This document shows, piece by piece, positions 44,727-55,681 of a DNA stretch of 64,000 nt. The stretch is from Thermodesulfobacterium hydrogeniphilum. GTDB taxonomy: Bacteria; Desulfobacterota; Thermodesulfobacteria; Thermodesulfobacteriales; Thermodesulfobacteriaceae. Location of the stretch: assembly GCF_000746255.1 (NCBI RefSeq), contig NZ_JQKW01000013.1, forward strand, positions 29,133 through 93,132, in the 5' to 3' direction. A model generated the notes under the pieces. It worked only from the letters and a program-made list of their open reading frames with translations, did not search any database and was not told where the DNA came from. Each line of letters starts with the position of its first letter. Position 1 is the first letter of the stretch. Position numbers and translations under genes: made by a program.

Positions 44727-46955
44727 ATGTCAAGAATAATTTGCACTTCAGCTATTAGAGGTGCTTATAAGATACTTGAAAGGGCTTGGGAAAAATATGA
44801 AGAAGCTGTAAAAAAATTTGGCAAAGAAGTTGAGGTGGGTTTTCCTAATACCGCTTATTATCTTCCTATTATATATGCTATTTTAGGTTATCCTGTTAAA
44901 AGGCTTGGAGACTGTGGAGAAGTATTGGAGGAGGCTAAAAAGCTACTTCCTCCTCTTCCTGATGAAAAAGAAAAAATTTATACTCCTTATTTAGGACCTG
45001 CTTTAGATGCAGGAATGGCCACTTACTTTGCTGAAGAGATTATAGAGGCTATAAGGTATTTAGAAGATCCAAATTTCTATGTTCAAGGAGAAGAGCCTAC
45101 AGAAGAGAACATTTGGCTTGGAGCAGCGGATGATGTAATCTTTAGAAAAAGAGGAGTAGAATTTGTTGATGGAACAGCTCCTGGATTTGCTGCTATTCTT
45201 GGAGCACCTCCTAATAAAGAACTGGCAGTTAAAATGGTTCAAGAGCTTTTAGAAAAAAATCTATATGTATTTATGCATGATCAGACAAATGGTATTTATA
45301 TGCCTTATCTTTTAAAAGAAGCTAACTTACAATTAGGTTGGCCTATAAGACTTATTCCTTTTGGTCCAGAATATACCTCTGTAGTATTCTCTATAGGTTT
45401 TGCTTGTAGAGTAGCTATGTCCTTTGGAGGTATCAAACCAGGAGATTATTTAGGGAATCTTCTTTATAATAAAGATAGAACTTTTGCTTTTGTAATTACT
45501 TTTGGTCCTGTTTCTGACGAATGGTATGCCAATGGTGCAGGAGCAATAAACTGGGGCTTTCCAATAATATCTGACTGGGAGATACCTGAAATTAAACCTT
45601 ATGGAGTTTGCACTTATGAACATGTAGTATCCAAAGTACCCTATGAAGAAATAGTTGATAAAGCTGTTGAAGTAAGAGGATTAAAAGTAACAAAAGTCAA
45701 GTTAGATATACCTGTTGCTTATGCTCCTGCTTTTGAAGGAGAAAGGGTTAGAAAAAATGATTTGTTTTTAGAATGTGGTGGTGGAAGAACACCAGCTGTA
45801 GAGCTTTTGCTTACAGGATCTTTGGATGAGGTTCAAGATGGTAAAATAGAAGTAATAGGTCCTGAGATTACAGATGTAGCAAAATTTGGAATCAAAGGAC
45901 CACCTTATAGATTGCCTTTAGCCATTGTAGTTAAAGTCGCTGGTGTTAATATGCAGGAGGATTTTGAAGCTATTTTAGAAAGACAATTTCATCATTTAAT
46001 CAATTATGCTCAAGGCATCATGCACATGGGCCAAAGAAATGTGGTATGGATTAGAATTAGTAAAGCAGCTGCTGAAAAAGGCTTTAAATTTGAACATATT
46101 GGAAAAATCCTTTATGCCAAGTTAAGACAAGACTTTGGAGCTATTGTAGACAAGTGTGAGGTTACTATTTATACAGAAGAAGAAAAAGTCAGAGAAATAC
46201 TTGAAATAGCAAAACAGGTTTATGAAAGAAGAGATGCCAAGCTTGCTGGTCTTATAGACGAAAATGTAGAAGTTTTTTATTCATGTTCTCTTTGTCAGAG
46301 TTTTGCTCCTACCCATATATGTATTATTACACCTGAAAGAATAGGACCTTGTGGAGCTTATAACTGGCTTGATGCTAAAGCTTGTTATCAATTAAATCCA
46401 GCTGGACCTAACCAGCCTATAGAAAAAGGCGAATGTATAGATTCTGAATATGGACAGTTTAGTAATGTAAATGAATTTGTTAAACAAGCCTCTCGTGGAA
46501 AAGTAGAGAGATTAAACTTGTATAGCATAATGTCAGACCCTATGACAGTTTGTGGATGTATGGAAGCTATTGCTGCTTTTCTTCCTGGAACTGGAGGAAT
46601 AATGATAGTTAATAGAGATTATTTAGGTATGACTCCTGCAGGAATGAAATTTTCTACCTTAGCAGGTATGGTAGGAGGAGGGCAACAGACTCCTGGCTTT
46701 ATTGGTATAGCTAAAAACTATATAATATCTAACAAATTTTTAAAACCTGAAGGAGGGCTTTTAAGAGTAGTTTGGATGCCCAAAATGCTAAAAGATGAGC
46801 TTAAAGAAAAATTAGAAAAAAGAGGACAGGAACTCGGAGTTCCAGATTTAATTGAAAAAATTGCTGATGAAACCATAGGAACTACAGAAGAAGAAGTACA
46901 AAACTGGATTAAAAAGGTCAAACATCCTATTTTAGATCTACCACCTATAGGATAA
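44727..46955 (+). CDS. acsB: Acetyl-CoA synthase (CO-methylating), AcsB
   Basis: A 742-residue bacterial-type ACS including the N-terminal CODH-contact domain. The A-cluster ligands are C520, C523, C532 and C542 for the 4Fe-4S part, and C609 and C611 in VCGCME for the nickels. All six lie at a constant +14 from the Moorella numbers as I recall them. AcsB joins CO from CODH, methyl from the corrinoid protein and CoA. It has AAAGGAGGTG upstream, and its length matches the bacterial enzyme, not the truncated archaeal CdhC. Confidence 0.97.
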   Translation: MSRIICTSAIRGAYKILERAWEKYEEAVKKFGKEVEVGFPNTAYYLPIIYAILGYPVKRLGDCGEVLEEAKKLLPPLPDEKEKIYTPYLGPALDAGMATYFAEEIIEAIRYLEDPNFYVQGEEPTEENIWLGAADDVIFRKRGVEFVDGTAPGFAAILGAPPNKELAVKMVQELLEKNLYVFMHDQTNGIYMPYLLKEANLQLGWPIRLIPFGPEYTSVVFSIGFACRVAMSFGGIKPGDYLGNLLYNKDRTFAFVITFGPVSDEWYANGAGAINWGFPIISDWEIPEIKPYGVCTYEHVVSKVPYEEIVDKAVEVRGLKVTKVKLDIPVAYAPAFEGERVRKNDLFLECGGGRTPAVELLLTGSLDEVQDGKIEVIGPEITDVAKFGIKGPPYRLPLAIVVKVAGVNMQEDFEAILERQFHHLINYAQGIMHMGQRNVVWIRISKAAAEKGFKFEHIGKILYAKLRQDFGAIVDKCEVTIYTEEEKVREILEIAKQVYERRDAKLAGLIDENVEVFYSCSLCQSFAPTHICIITPERIGPCGAYNWLDAKACYQLNPAGPNQPIEKGECIDSEYGQFSNVNEFVKQASRGKVERLNLYSIMSDPMTVCGCMEAIAAFLPGTGGIMIVNRDYLGMTPAGMKFSTLAGMVGGGQQTPGFIGIAKNYIISNKFLKPEGGLLRVVWMPKMLKDELKEKLEKRGQELGVPDLIEKIADETIGTTEEEVQNWIKKVKHPILDLPPIG

Positions 46956-46992
46956 ATAGGCATATAGGAAAGAATAATTTAGAGGAGGAAAG

Positions 46993-49431
46993 ATGGGACT
47001 TACAGGAATTCAGATAATGCAAAAACTTCCTAAGAAAAATTGTGGAGAATGTGGTTTTCCTACTTGTTTAGCTTTTGCTATGAAAGTTGCTGCAGGACAG
47101 ATAGAAATAGATAAGTGCCCTTATGTAGATCCTGAGGTAAAAGAAGAACTGGCTGAAGCTACAGCTCCTCCTATAAGAATAGTAAAATTAGGAGGTGGAG
47201 AAGCTGTTTATTCCTTAGGAGGGGAAACTGTTCTTTTTAGACATGAAAAACGTTTTGAAAACCCTCCTTTAATTGGAACTTTTATCACAACCTCTATGGA
47301 TGAGGATGAGATTGATTCAAGAATTGAAGCTTATAAAAGATTTAGATGGGACAGAGTAGGAATTTTATTAAAGCCTGATGTAATCCTTGTTGAAGATGAA
47401 AGTGATAAAGATAAATTTTTAAATTTGGTTAAAAATATAAGAGCTGAGATCCCAGATGTAGCTATAATTTTAAAAAGTGAAAATTTAGAAACTTTAAAAG
47501 AAGCTATTTCTATTTGCGGAGATTTTAAACCTCTTGTTTATGGAGCTGATTTTCAAAATTATCAAAATTTTGCTAAATTAGCTACAGATACTAAGGTTCC
47601 TATTGGAATCAAAGCTGATAGTGTAGGAAAGGTTGCCAAATTAAGTGAAGAACTTCTTAAATTAGGTGTAAAAGAACTTGTTTTAGATAGTGGAGCCCAA
47701 TCTCCTAAGGAACTTTTTGAAGACCTTATAATTATGAGAAGAGCAGCTATTAAAAAAAGATTTAAACCCTTAGGTTTTCCTAATATTACCTTTTTATACA
47801 GGTACGCTGATAATCTTTTTTTAGAGTGTATCTTAGCAAGTTCCATAATTCCTAAGTATGCAAGTATTATTCTACTTTCTGATTTAAAAGCTGAGTATCT
47901 ATTTCCTTTATTAGTAGAGAGAATGAATATTTTTACAGATCCTCAAAAGCCTCTGGTTGTTGAAGAAGGAATTTACCCAATTAATAATCCAGATGAGTAT
48001 TCACCTGTTGCTATAACCTGCAACTTTGCTTTAACCTATTTTATTGTATCTGGAGAAATAGAAGGCAGTAGAGTTCCTACTTGGTTGCTTATTAAAGACA
48101 CAGAAGGACTTTCTGTTCTTACAGCTTGGGCAGCAGGTAAATTTGGAGCTGATACTATTGCAGAATTTGTTAAAAAATGTGGTATAGCTGAAAAAGTTAA
48201 ACATAGAAAGCTCATGATTCCTGGATATTTAGCAGGTATAAAAGGAGAATTAGAAGAAGAGTTGCCAGATTGGGAGATTGTTGTAGGTCCAAGAGAAGCT
48301 AATGGCTTACCCCCTGTTTTAAAAGAAGTAAGTAGAAAAATAAGAGAAGGAGCTGGAGAAGTAGAAATAAAAGAAGAAAAAAAAGTTGAAGAGGTTAAAG
48401 TTGAAGAGGTTAAAAAAAAGGAAGAGATAAAGAAAGAGGAAGTTAAACTACAAAAAGAGGAAAAAGAAGAAATAAGTGCTGTATCTATGGAATCACCAAA
48501 AGAAAAAGATAAAAAAACTACAGAGGCTCCAAAAGGTGAAGGAGTTGTATTGTGTGTAGCAGAAAGTATAAACATTATGTCAAAAAAAATAGGAAGTGCA
48601 ATGAAAGCAAGGGATCCTAAACCTATTCAAGACATGGCTAAGGAAGAGACGAAACTTGGAGCAGATTATTTAGATTTAAATATTGGACCAGCTAAAAAGA
48701 ATGGTGAAGAATTTGCAAGTTGGATTGTGAAAATAGTAGAAGAAGTAGTAGATACACCTATTTCTCTTGATACAACCAATCCAGAGGCTATGATTGCGGG
48801 AATTAAAGCATCTAAAAAACCTGATAGATGTTTAATTAATTCTATTACTATTCAGCCTGGAAGATTAGAAAAGCTTGGTCCTTTTGCTGCAGAAGTTGGA
48901 AGTGATGTTGTAGCACTTTTATGGGGAACTGAAGGATTGCCAAGAGATGCCAATGAAAGAGCTGCGCTTGCAGTAGATCTTGTAGGGAAACTTAATGAAT
49001 ACGGAATTCCAAATGAAAAAATTTGGATTGATCCAATAATTACACCTATTACCTTAGGAGCAGATCAACTCAATGAAGTATTTGTTTTTCTTTCAATGCT
49101 CCAAGAAATTGCCCCAGGAGCTAAAACTATAGTAGGGCTTTCTAATGTTTCCAATGGAGTAGCTGCTCCTTTGAGACCTTATTTAAATAGAGTAATGTTA
49201 ATGATGCTTATGAAATACAACATTTATAGTGCCATTTTAGATGTTTATGATAAAGAATTGGTAGAAATAGCCAAAGGAAAACACTCTGATTGGGTAGCTT
49301 TGGTTCATAGAATAATGGATGGTGATGAACCAGATCCTAAGACTCTGTCTCCTAAGGAGTTAGAAATATATAAAACTACAAGAGTACTTCTTGGAAAAAC
49401 TATCTTTTCAGAATCTTGGTTAGAACTTTAA
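46993..49431 (+). CDS. Fusion of corrinoid iron-sulfur protein large subunit (AcsC) to methyl-THF:corrinoid methyltransferase (AcsE)
   Basis: An 812-residue frame. Residues 1-about 455 are AcsC: the 4Fe-4S site C17, C20, C25, C42 and the corrinoid-binding C-terminus. A Lys/Glu-rich linker (about 457-515, KKVEEVKVEEVKK type) follows. Residues about 517-812 are AcsE/MeTr, a pterin-binding TIM barrel with LDLNIGPA, SLDTTNPEAM, INSITIQ and GLSNVSNG. AcsE moves methyl from methyl-THF to the cobalt of AcsC. In Moorella they are separate proteins. Here donor and acceptor are on one chain, the mirror of MetF-AcsD. No strong internal ribosome site is seen before AcsE. Confidence 0.94.
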   Translation: MGLTGIQIMQKLPKKNCGECGFPTCLAFAMKVAAGQIEIDKCPYVDPEVKEELAEATAPPIRIVKLGGGEAVYSLGGETVLFRHEKRFENPPLIGTFITTSMDEDEIDSRIEAYKRFRWDRVGILLKPDVILVEDESDKDKFLNLVKNIRAEIPDVAIILKSENLETLKEAISICGDFKPLVYGADFQNYQNFAKLATDTKVPIGIKADSVGKVAKLSEELLKLGVKELVLDSGAQSPKELFEDLIIMRRAAIKKRFKPLGFPNITFLYRYADNLFLECILASSIIPKYASIILLSDLKAEYLFPLLVERMNIFTDPQKPLVVEEGIYPINNPDEYSPVAITCNFALTYFIVSGEIEGSRVPTWLLIKDTEGLSVLTAWAAGKFGADTIAEFVKKCGIAEKVKHRKLMIPGYLAGIKGELEEELPDWEIVVGPREANGLPPVLKEVSRKIREGAGEVEIKEEKKVEEVKVEEVKKKEEIKKEEVKLQKEEKEEISAVSMESPKEKDKKTTEAPKGEGVVLCVAESINIMSKKIGSAMKARDPKPIQDMAKEETKLGADYLDLNIGPAKKNGEEFASWIVKIVEEVVDTPISLDTTNPEAMIAGIKASKKPDRCLINSITIQPGRLEKLGPFAAEVGSDVVALLWGTEGLPRDANERAALAVDLVGKLNEYGIPNEKIWIDPIITPITLGADQLNEVFVFLSMLQEIAPGAKTIVGLSNVSNGVAAPLRPYLNRVMLMMLMKYNIYSAILDVYDKELVEIAKGKHSDWVALVHRIMDGDEPDPKTLSPKELEIYKTTRVLLGKTIFSESWLEL

Positions 49432-49472
49432 GATTTTTTATAAACATTTTAAAATCTTTAAAGGGAAAAAAG

Positions 49473-52400
49473 ATGATAAAGTTTGAAATAAATAAGCAAG
49501 AAGTATATGGATTTTCTGGAGAGACTATATTAGATGTAGCAAAACGTTATAATATTTATATTCCGAGTTTGTGTTATCTTTCAAAAGATAAACCTTCTAA
49601 AATTTCTTGTGGACTTTGTGTGGTAGAGGTTAAAGGTGAAGGCATAAAAAGAGCCTGTGAAACAAAAATTAAAGAAGGATTAAAGGTTTTTACAAATACT
49701 CCTGAAGTTAAAAAGATAAGAAAGGAGCTTCTACAAAAACTTATCAAAAATCATTATGGTGATTGCAAAGCTCCTTGTCATGTCCCTTGTCCTGGTGGTC
49801 TTAATATCCAGGGCTATATTGGTCTTATAGCAAAAGGGGATTTTAAAGGGGCTTTAGCTTTAATTAAAGAAAAATTACCTTTACCTGCTTCGGTAGGAAG
49901 GGTGTGTCCAAGATTTTGTGAACCAGTTTGTAGAAGAGCTTTGGTAGATGAACCCATAGCTATTAATCATTTAAAAAGATTTGTAGCAGATTATGGTTTA
50001 AAATATGGAGAAGATCTTCCTTCAATACCTCCATCTACAGGAAAAAGAGTAGCAATCATAGGAGCAGGCCCCAGTGGTCTTTCCTGTGCTTATTTTTTGA
50101 GATTAAAAGGACATGAAGTGACTATTTTTGATGCTCATGAAGAACCTGGAGGTCTTTTAAGATATGGAATCCCTTCGTATAAATTGCCTATAGAAATTGT
50201 AAGAAAAGAAGTAGAAAACATTTTTAGATTAGACATAGAGTTTCAAGGTGGAAAGGTCTGGGGTAAAGATTTTTCTCTGAAAGATTTGTTTGAGCAGGGA
50301 TTTTCTGCAATTTTTATAGGGGTAGGAGCAAGAAAAGAAAGAAAACTTGGTTTTGAAGGGGAAGAATTAGCTTTAAGTGGATTGAAACTTTTATTTGATA
50401 TAAAAGAAAATAAATTCAGGGAAAATTTATCAGGGAAAAGGGTTTTAGTAATAGCAGGAGGATATACTGCTATAGCAGTTGCCAGAAGTATTCGTAGATT
50501 GTCAGCAGATGTTTATGTAATTTATAGACGTTCAAAACTTGAGATGCCTATCCCTCAGAGAGAACTTAGAGATGCTGAAAAAGAAGGGATTAAATTTCTA
50601 TTCATGTCTATGCCTTTAAAAATTCAAAAAGAAGGAGATAAATATAGAGTTTTAACAGTCAAAACCATTCTTTCAGAACCAGATGAACATAAAGTAAGAA
50701 AGGTTTTACCTGCTAAAGGTACTGAAGAATGGCAAGAGTTTGATTTGGTAATAAAAGCTTTAAGAGAGGGGCCTGAAACAGATTTTGTTAATTATGGAAA
50801 ATTAGAAGAAAAATTAGAAATAAATCCTGGAGGATATTTAGTAGTTAATAATTTTACCTTAGAAATTAATGTGCCAGGAGTTTTTGCTGGAGGAGATTTT
50901 ATTTATGGTCCAAAAACAGTTATTCAAGCAGTAGCTTCAGGAAGAAAAGCTGCTCAATCTATAAATACTTATCTTCTAAAAGAAAAAAGCCCAAAAAAAA
51001 CTATTACAGTAAAATTTGATTTTTCTCGTGGAAAGCGTTTAGATCAAATAGATCCTTATTATGCAGAACAGTTTTCAGAAAAGCAATCCAAAAGTCCCAA
51101 AGAATTGCCTATTTCTGAAAGAATTTCCAGTTTTAAAGAAATTTATTCTACTTTTTCAGAAAAAGAAGCTATAGAAGAGGCTCAAAGGTGTTTGCAATGT
51201 GGATGCTTAGGTTTTCATAAATGTGAATTTAGAGAAATTCTTATTAAAGAAAATGTTTCTGTAATAGGAATTCCTACTAAATTTAGATATCCTTTAAATA
51301 AAGATCACCCTTTAATAAATGTTGAGCTTAATAAATGTATAGCCTGTTTTAGATGTATGAGAGCTTGTCCTTATAATAGCATAGAAATGAAAATAATTGA
51401 TAAAGGTACTCCTGAAGAGCACATCACCTTTTATTTCAAAGAAACCTGTGTTAAATGTGGTATATGTGTGGATGTATGTCCAACTGGTGCTTTAACTAAA
51501 AAAGAGCAAAAGGTTCCTTATAGTTTAGAAAATGTAAAAATTGTCAAATCAGTATGTGGTTATTGTGGAGTTGGTTGTAATATTAATATTCATGTAAGAA
51601 ACAATACAATTTTAGAAATTACAGGAGAAAACAGGCCGCCTAATTACGGGAATCTTTGTGTAAAAGGAAGATTTGGTTTTGAAATTTATAAAAATGAAGA
51701 AAGATTGAAAAAGCCACTTATCAGAGAAGATAGAAAAGATGAATTCAAAGAAGTTTCTTGGGAAGAAGCTTTAGATTTTGTAGCAGAAAAATTATCAAAA
51801 ATAAAAAAAGTTTATGGGTCTCACGCTATAGGTCTTTTATCTTCATCTAAGATTACTAATGAAGAGAATTATTTAGCTCAGAAATTTGCCAGAGCTGTTT
51901 TAGGAACAAACAATATAGATTGTTCAGCTCGTGTCTGACATGCTCCTTCAGTAGTGGGGCTGGCTGCCACCACAGGAACAGGTGCACCTTCCAGTAGCTT
52001 TGATGAAGTTTTAAGAACTGAAACCTTAATATTAATAGGAGCAAATCCTTATGAGGCTCATCCAGTTTTGGCTCAAAAAGTTTTAGAAAGAATAAACAAG
52101 GAAAATTTAAAATTAATAGTCATAGATCCAAGAAAAACTTATTTGGCAAAATTAGCTAACCTTTGGCTACCTTTAAAACCAGGAACAGATGTAGCATTAT
52201 TAAATGGAATTGCCTACGTAATATTAAAAGAAAATCTTTATAATAAAGAATTTATAGAAAAACATGTAGAAAACTTTGAAGGATATAGGGAATATATTCT
52301 TTCTGAATGGGATTTAGTTAAGGTTCAGAGAATTACAGAAATAAATCCTGTATTAATAGAAAAAACTGCTATGATCTATGCTAAATCCAAAAGCGGGCTT

Positions 52401-53576
52401 ATTTGGTGGGGAGTAGGTTTAGTGGAACATAGATCAGGTTCTTATGCGGTTATGGCAGCATCTAATCTGGCTTTACTTTGTGGATTTTATGGTAAACCAG
52501 GATGCGGTGCTATGCCTCTTCGTGGACATAACAATGTTCAAGGTGCTTGTGATATGGGAGCTTTACCTTATGTTTTACCAGGCTATCAAAGAGTTTCTGA
52601 TCCAGCTGTAAGATTAAGATTCAAAGAATTATGGGGAACAGATATTCCAGACAAACCAGGCTTAAATGAAACTAAAATGTATGAAGCAGCTTTAAAAGGG
52701 GACTTAAAAGCACTTTATATAATAGGTTATAACATAGCTGCAACCCATGCTAATTTAAATTTTGTCTGGAAAGCTTTGGAAAATTTAGAATTTATGATAG
52801 TTCAGGACATATTTATGACACGCACTGCACAAATGGCTCATGTAGTCTTACCTGCAGAGAGTTTCTTAGAAAAAGAAGGAACTTTTACCAATGGTGAAAG
52901 GCGAATTCAAAAAATAAACCCCGCTGTAAAACCTCCTGGAGAAGCTTTACCAGATTGGAAAATTTTACAAAAACTTGCTAATAGATTAGGATTCAATTGG
53001 GATTATGAAACACCTGAGGATATTTGGAATGAAATAAGAAGAGCTGTTCCAGCTATGAAAGGAATTACCTATGAAAGACTTGAAAAAACAGGGATTCAAT
53101 GGCCCTGTCCAGATGAAAATCATCCCGGTACAGAATTATTGTTTACTAATGGATTCCCCACCTATACAGGAAAAGCCAAATTAGTTCCTCCTAAATATAT
53201 TTCTCCTGAAGAGCATCCTGATAAAGAATATCCTTTTCTTCTTATAACAGGAACAAGATTATATCATTTCAGAAGCGGAAGTATGACTAATAAAATCAGT
53301 ACTCTAAAACAACTATGTCCTTATGAAAAACTATCTATTAATTCAGAAGATGCTAAAAAATTAGAAATTTATAATGATAGTTTGGTTAAATTAAAAAGTA
53401 GAAGAGGTGAGATAACAGTTAAAGTGGAAATAAGTGATGAAGTTCCACCAGGCATAGTATTCATGGATTTCCATTTTGAAGATACTCTAACTAATCTTCT
53501 TACCAGTTCTGCAAAAGATGAATTAGCAGATACTCCTGAATATAAAATTACTACAGTAAAAATTGAAAAACTTTAA
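49473..53576 (+). CDS. fdhA: Selenocysteine-containing formate dehydrogenase fused to ferredoxin and GltD-like NAD(P)H modules (UGA at 51936-51938)
   Basis: Reading through the UGA gives 1367 residues. Order: NuoG-like 2Fe-2S ferredoxin (1-80), GltD-type Fe-S helical domain (about 95-180), FAD motif IGAGPSG near 196, second dinucleotide motif AGGYTA near 328 with the NADPH-like VIYRRS, two 4Fe-4S ferredoxins (about 622 and 659), FdhA 4Fe-4S CGYCGVGC near 695, then the Mo/W-bisPGD catalytic domain with CSARV-U-HAPSV, Sec822-His823. It reduces CO2 to formate using NAD(P)H or ferredoxin. A GTG 57 bases upstream is in frame but overlaps acsC-acsE; the ATG at 49473 has AAAGGGA. Confidence 0.93.
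51936..51973 (+). promoter_or_regulatory. Candidate SECIS element in fdhA
   Basis: Fifteen bases after the UGA, GTGGGGC (51954-51960) pairs with GCC and CCAC (51966-51968, 51970-51973) with one bulged A, closing a TGGCT loop. A 7-bp stem with a bulge at this distance matches bacterial SECIS geometry. Confidence 0.65.
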
Positions 53577-53708
53577 TCAAACCCTAATTCAATTTAAAAA
53601 TCTTCTATTTTATTTATAAAAAAGTGGCACTGAAATATCTTTAAATTTCATTAAGTATTAAATTTTTGTCTTTAAAATAAAATAATAGTTGAATTTTTTG
53701 AAATATTA

Positions 53709-53736
53709 TTGACTTTTTTAAATTTTTTGTTACAAA
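53709..53736 (+). promoter_or_regulatory. Predicted promoter of the TonB-receptor operon
   Basis: TTGACT (53709-53714) is followed after 16 bases by TACAAA (53731-53736). The 238-base gap before the receptor shows no hairpin terminator for the upstream run and no cobalamin riboswitch that I can recognise. Confidence 0.4.
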
Positions 53737-53814
53737 ATTTATGAAAAGTTGTTTTAAAATTATATAATTCCAATGATAATAACAAAATATATTAAAATTG
53801 AAAAGGAGGTGTAA

Positions 53815-55662
53815 ATGAAGTTAAAGGATCTTTTTATCAGTTCAGCTTTGATTTCATTTTTAGGATTTAATGGTGCCTGTTTAGCACAAAAAGTTAAATT
53901 TGAAAATGCTACAGAGGAACTACCTGAAGTGGTGGTCACAGCCACAAAAACACCTCATTTGCTTAAAGATGTTCCTGTTGAAACTGTTGTGGTTACAAAA
54001 GAAAATATTGAAAAATCTACTGCTAAAAATGTATCAGAAATTTTGAGACAAATTCCGGGTTTTTATATTCAAAGTGAAAATGTGCCTGGCTCTTCAGCTT
54101 GGCGTTCTAAATTAAGGGGTCTTGATTTTGATAGTGGTTATGGACTTATTCTAATAAATGGAGAAAGGGTTTTTGGTGGAGGAATGGGAGAATATGGAAC
54201 AAGTATTAATCAGATACCTCCTGAAATGATAGAAAAAATAGAAATCGTTAAAGGCCCTGCTTCTGTTTTATATGGTAGTGATGCAATGGCAGGAGTAGTA
54301 AATATTATAACTAAATCTGTCCCGGATAAGCCTTTGTTTACACTTTCTGGAGGATATGGTGAATATGGAACCTCTACTTTAAACACAGGTTTGGGAAGAT
54401 GGATTACTGATAAATTTGGATTTTTTATAGATGCTCATTATGATAAGGCTGAAAGAAGTAAATATGGAGCACGTAGAGATAATTTTGAAGGAAAATATGT
54501 TTTAACTAACCTCGCCTATAAATTAACTCCTAAAATAAATTTAAATCTTGGTTTAAATTACGGTAAATTGGATTGGAAATACGAAAGTGACGAAAAGGTA
54601 AGAATAAGTCCATCCATAGATATTAATTTTCCAGATAGTTCATTCCTTAAAATTAGAGAATATTATTATAATTTTAATATGGATCTTTTTTCTCCTGGGT
54701 ATACTCACAGATATGGAGATGTTTCTTATAATCAAATGGAAGTCCAATATACTAAACCTATAGGAATAAACCATCTTTTTACAGGAGGGATAGAATTTTT
54801 ACATAGAAATGTAGATTTAACTGTAGAAGGGTATAGCAAAATAGATAAAAATATGGATATTACAAGTGGTTATATACAGGATGAAATTTCTTTTGATCCT
54901 TTAGTAATAGTTTTAGGAGCCAGATGGGATCACAATTCTTTATATGGAACAGAATTTAATCCTAAAGCAAGCTTATTGTGGAAATTAAGAGAAGACACTC
55001 GTTTAAGATTTTCAGTTGGAAGAGCCTTTAAATCTCCTACTATAAGACAGTTGTATGTTTACTTTTACCATCATGGTTGGTGGAATATTCCTAATGAAGA
55101 TCTTAAACCTGAAAAATCTTGGGGATACTCTGCAGGAATAGAACATGAATTTTCTGATAAACTTTTTGCTAATTTAACTTTATTTAGAAATAATGTAAAA
55201 GATATGATCGTTCGTGTAGATATTTCCTCTAATCAAAGAACCTGGGAAAATGTTCAAAAAGCTTATACTCAGGGTGTTGAAATAAGTATAAAAACCAAGC
55301 CTTTCAAAAATTTTAATCTAAATTTGGGTTATACCTATCTTGATACAGAGAATAAAGATACAGAGAAAGATCTTACTTATTGTCCTCATCATACTATTAG
55401 CTTAGGTATTGATTATAAAATCAAGCCTCTAAAAATATTAGTCCATTGGGACACCAATTATATTTCCAGAGAATATACAAATAGTGATAATACCAAAACT
55501 ATACCGGATTATTCTATTTCTAATTTAAAAGTAATAAAAGATATCTCTAAAAATATTAAATTTTCCTTTGAAATTAATAATGTTTTTGATTCAGACTATG
55601 GACAGCCTGATAAAGATTGGTTAGGAAGAAATATTTTTGGTAAAGTCAGTTTTAATTTTTAA
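53815..55662 (+). CDS. TonB-dependent outer membrane receptor
   Basis: A 615-residue receptor with a signal peptide ending near CLAQ (about residue 25), a TonB box PEVVVTATKTP near 39, a plug domain (about 50-160) with RGLDFDSGYGLILINGERV and VLYGSDAMAGVVNIIT, then a beta-barrel ending in an aromatic residue (KVSFNF). It follows the CODH/ACS run by 240 bases and precedes two periplasmic proteins that resemble nickel/cobalt uptake factors. A metal or corrinoid substrate is therefore likely, but this is inferred. The ribosome site AAAGGAGGTG is strong. The same GGAGGTG site precedes the next gene. Confidence 0.92.
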   Translation: MKLKDLFISSALISFLGFNGACLAQKVKFENATEELPEVVVTATKTPHLLKDVPVETVVVTKENIEKSTAKNVSEILRQIPGFYIQSENVPGSSAWRSKLRGLDFDSGYGLILINGERVFGGGMGEYGTSINQIPPEMIEKIEIVKGPASVLYGSDAMAGVVNIITKSVPDKPLFTLSGGYGEYGTSTLNTGLGRWITDKFGFFIDAHYDKAERSKYGARRDNFEGKYVLTNLAYKLTPKINLNLGLNYGKLDWKYESDEKVRISPSIDINFPDSSFLKIREYYYNFNMDLFSPGYTHRYGDVSYNQMEVQYTKPIGINHLFTGGIEFLHRNVDLTVEGYSKIDKNMDITSGYIQDEISFDPLVIVLGARWDHNSLYGTEFNPKASLLWKLREDTRLRFSVGRAFKSPTIRQLYVYFYHHGWWNIPNEDLKPEKSWGYSAGIEHEFSDKLFANLTLFRNNVKDMIVRVDISSNQRTWENVQKAYTQGVEISIKTKPFKNFNLNLGYTYLDTENKDTEKDLTYCPHHTISLGIDYKIKPLKILVHWDTNYISREYTNSDNTKTIPDYSISNLKVIKDISKNIKFSFEINNVFDSDYGQPDKDWLGRNIFGKVSFNF

Positions 55663-55681
55663 ATTATAAAAGGAGGTGCTT

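Noticed and set aside
48036..48575. A 179-residue minus-strand frame rich in Ser and Phe
   Set aside because: It is the antisense shadow of the Lys/Glu-rich linker of acsC-acsE; its composition is explained by the reverse complement of GAA/AAA codons.
49416..51938. Treating the formate dehydrogenase as two genes, one ending at the UGA
   Set aside because: The second part has no ribosome site, and homology runs straight through U-H, the known active-site pair.
53577..53814. Possible cobalamin riboswitch or NikR operator before the TonB receptor
   Set aside because: No B12-box-like sequence or GTATGA-type inverted repeat is visible; only AT-rich sequence and a weak promoter.
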